Origin: Paludibacter sp. 221
GTDB lineage: Bacteria > Bacteroidota > Bacteroidia > Bacteroidales > Paludibacteraceae
Reading direction: 5' to 3'
Length of the DNA stretch: 45,941 nt
NCBI RefSeq assembly: GCF_010501035.1
Contig: NZ_QVMH01000015.1
Span: 5,249-51,189 of the forward strand
The notes beneath the pieces are model-generated. The model was given only the letters and a program-made list of their open reading frames with translations. It did no database searches and was not told the origin of the DNA. Of this stretch, positions 45,919 to 45,941 are shown piece after piece; position 1 is the stretch's first letter, and the number at the start of each line of letters is the position of its first letter. Both the position numbers and the translations under genes were made by a program.

Positions 45919-45941
45919 AGTTAGCTACAAGTTATCAGCTA
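45919..45941 (-). repeat. Heptad repeat, copy 5 (cut by window end)
   Basis: On the minus strand: ctgataa, cttgtag, ctaac. It resembles copy 3 (ctgattt, cttgtag, ctactta). It is incomplete because the window ends here. Confidence 0.4.

Overview
The window reads as a chromosomal piece of an anaerobic, gut-type Bacteroidota, most likely order Bacteroidales; Dysgonomonas-like is my best guess but unproven. The signs are type IX secretion (T9SS) C-terminal sorting domains, promoters of the TAnnTTTG type, genes without clear Shine-Dalgarno sites, an OprO/P-like porin, and capsule-type glycosyltransferases. I saw no tRNA, rRNA, CRISPR array, prophage or intact insertion sequence.

Layout. (1) 167-6764: envelope and housekeeping genes: ftsH, a LUD/LutC-like gene overlapping it, cdsA, a glycerolipid-type acyltransferase and a K+/Na+:H+ antiporter. 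(2) 6765-9314: an AcuI/YhdH-type reductase flanked by repeat DNA, including a nearly perfect 394-bp direct duplication. (3) 9315-11882: a tight three-gene cassette: a radical-SAM protein of the putative DNA modification/repair family, its usual DUF4130 partner, and an unrecognised 178-residue protein; ferritin follows. (4) 12465-14157: no intact gene; a terminator, a dispersed repeat, an orphan promoter and a wrecked DDE transposase. (5) 14158-28877: two parallel units, each a giant (>2,100-residue) secreted T9SS cargo followed by a small protein with a membrane segment at each end. The first giant carries four beta-sandwich-like modules and a predicted beta-helix; the second is a GH5 endoglucanase with a binding module and 12 Ig-like repeats. 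(6) 28878-35483: an asparagine/aspartate module: Asp:Ala exchanger, aspartate 4-decarboxylase, exported asparaginase and a porin. (7) 35487-37182, minus strand: pentapeptide-repeat protein and transaldolase. (8) 37564-40834: a ricin-lectin-like secreted protein and an M60 metallopeptidase. (9) 41178-45738, minus strand: a glycan locus of GT32, GT2 and a YfhO-like membrane protein.

How parts work together. The asparagine module can be read as a route: porin entry, periplasmic Asn to Asp plus ammonia, Asp import in exchange for Ala, and cytoplasmic Asp to Ala plus CO2, which consumes a proton. The GH5 giant and the M60/ricin pair point to use of plant or host glycans at the cell surface.

The intergenic DNA is unusually structured: a three-hairpin element in four copies, other short hairpin modules, a heptad repeat that abuts gene ends at five places, and a roughly 130-bp inverted-repeat element. 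The best candidates for something not well described are the small bitopic proteins paired with the giants, the third gene of the radical-SAM cassette, and the hairpin families, one of which shows compensatory base changes between copies.
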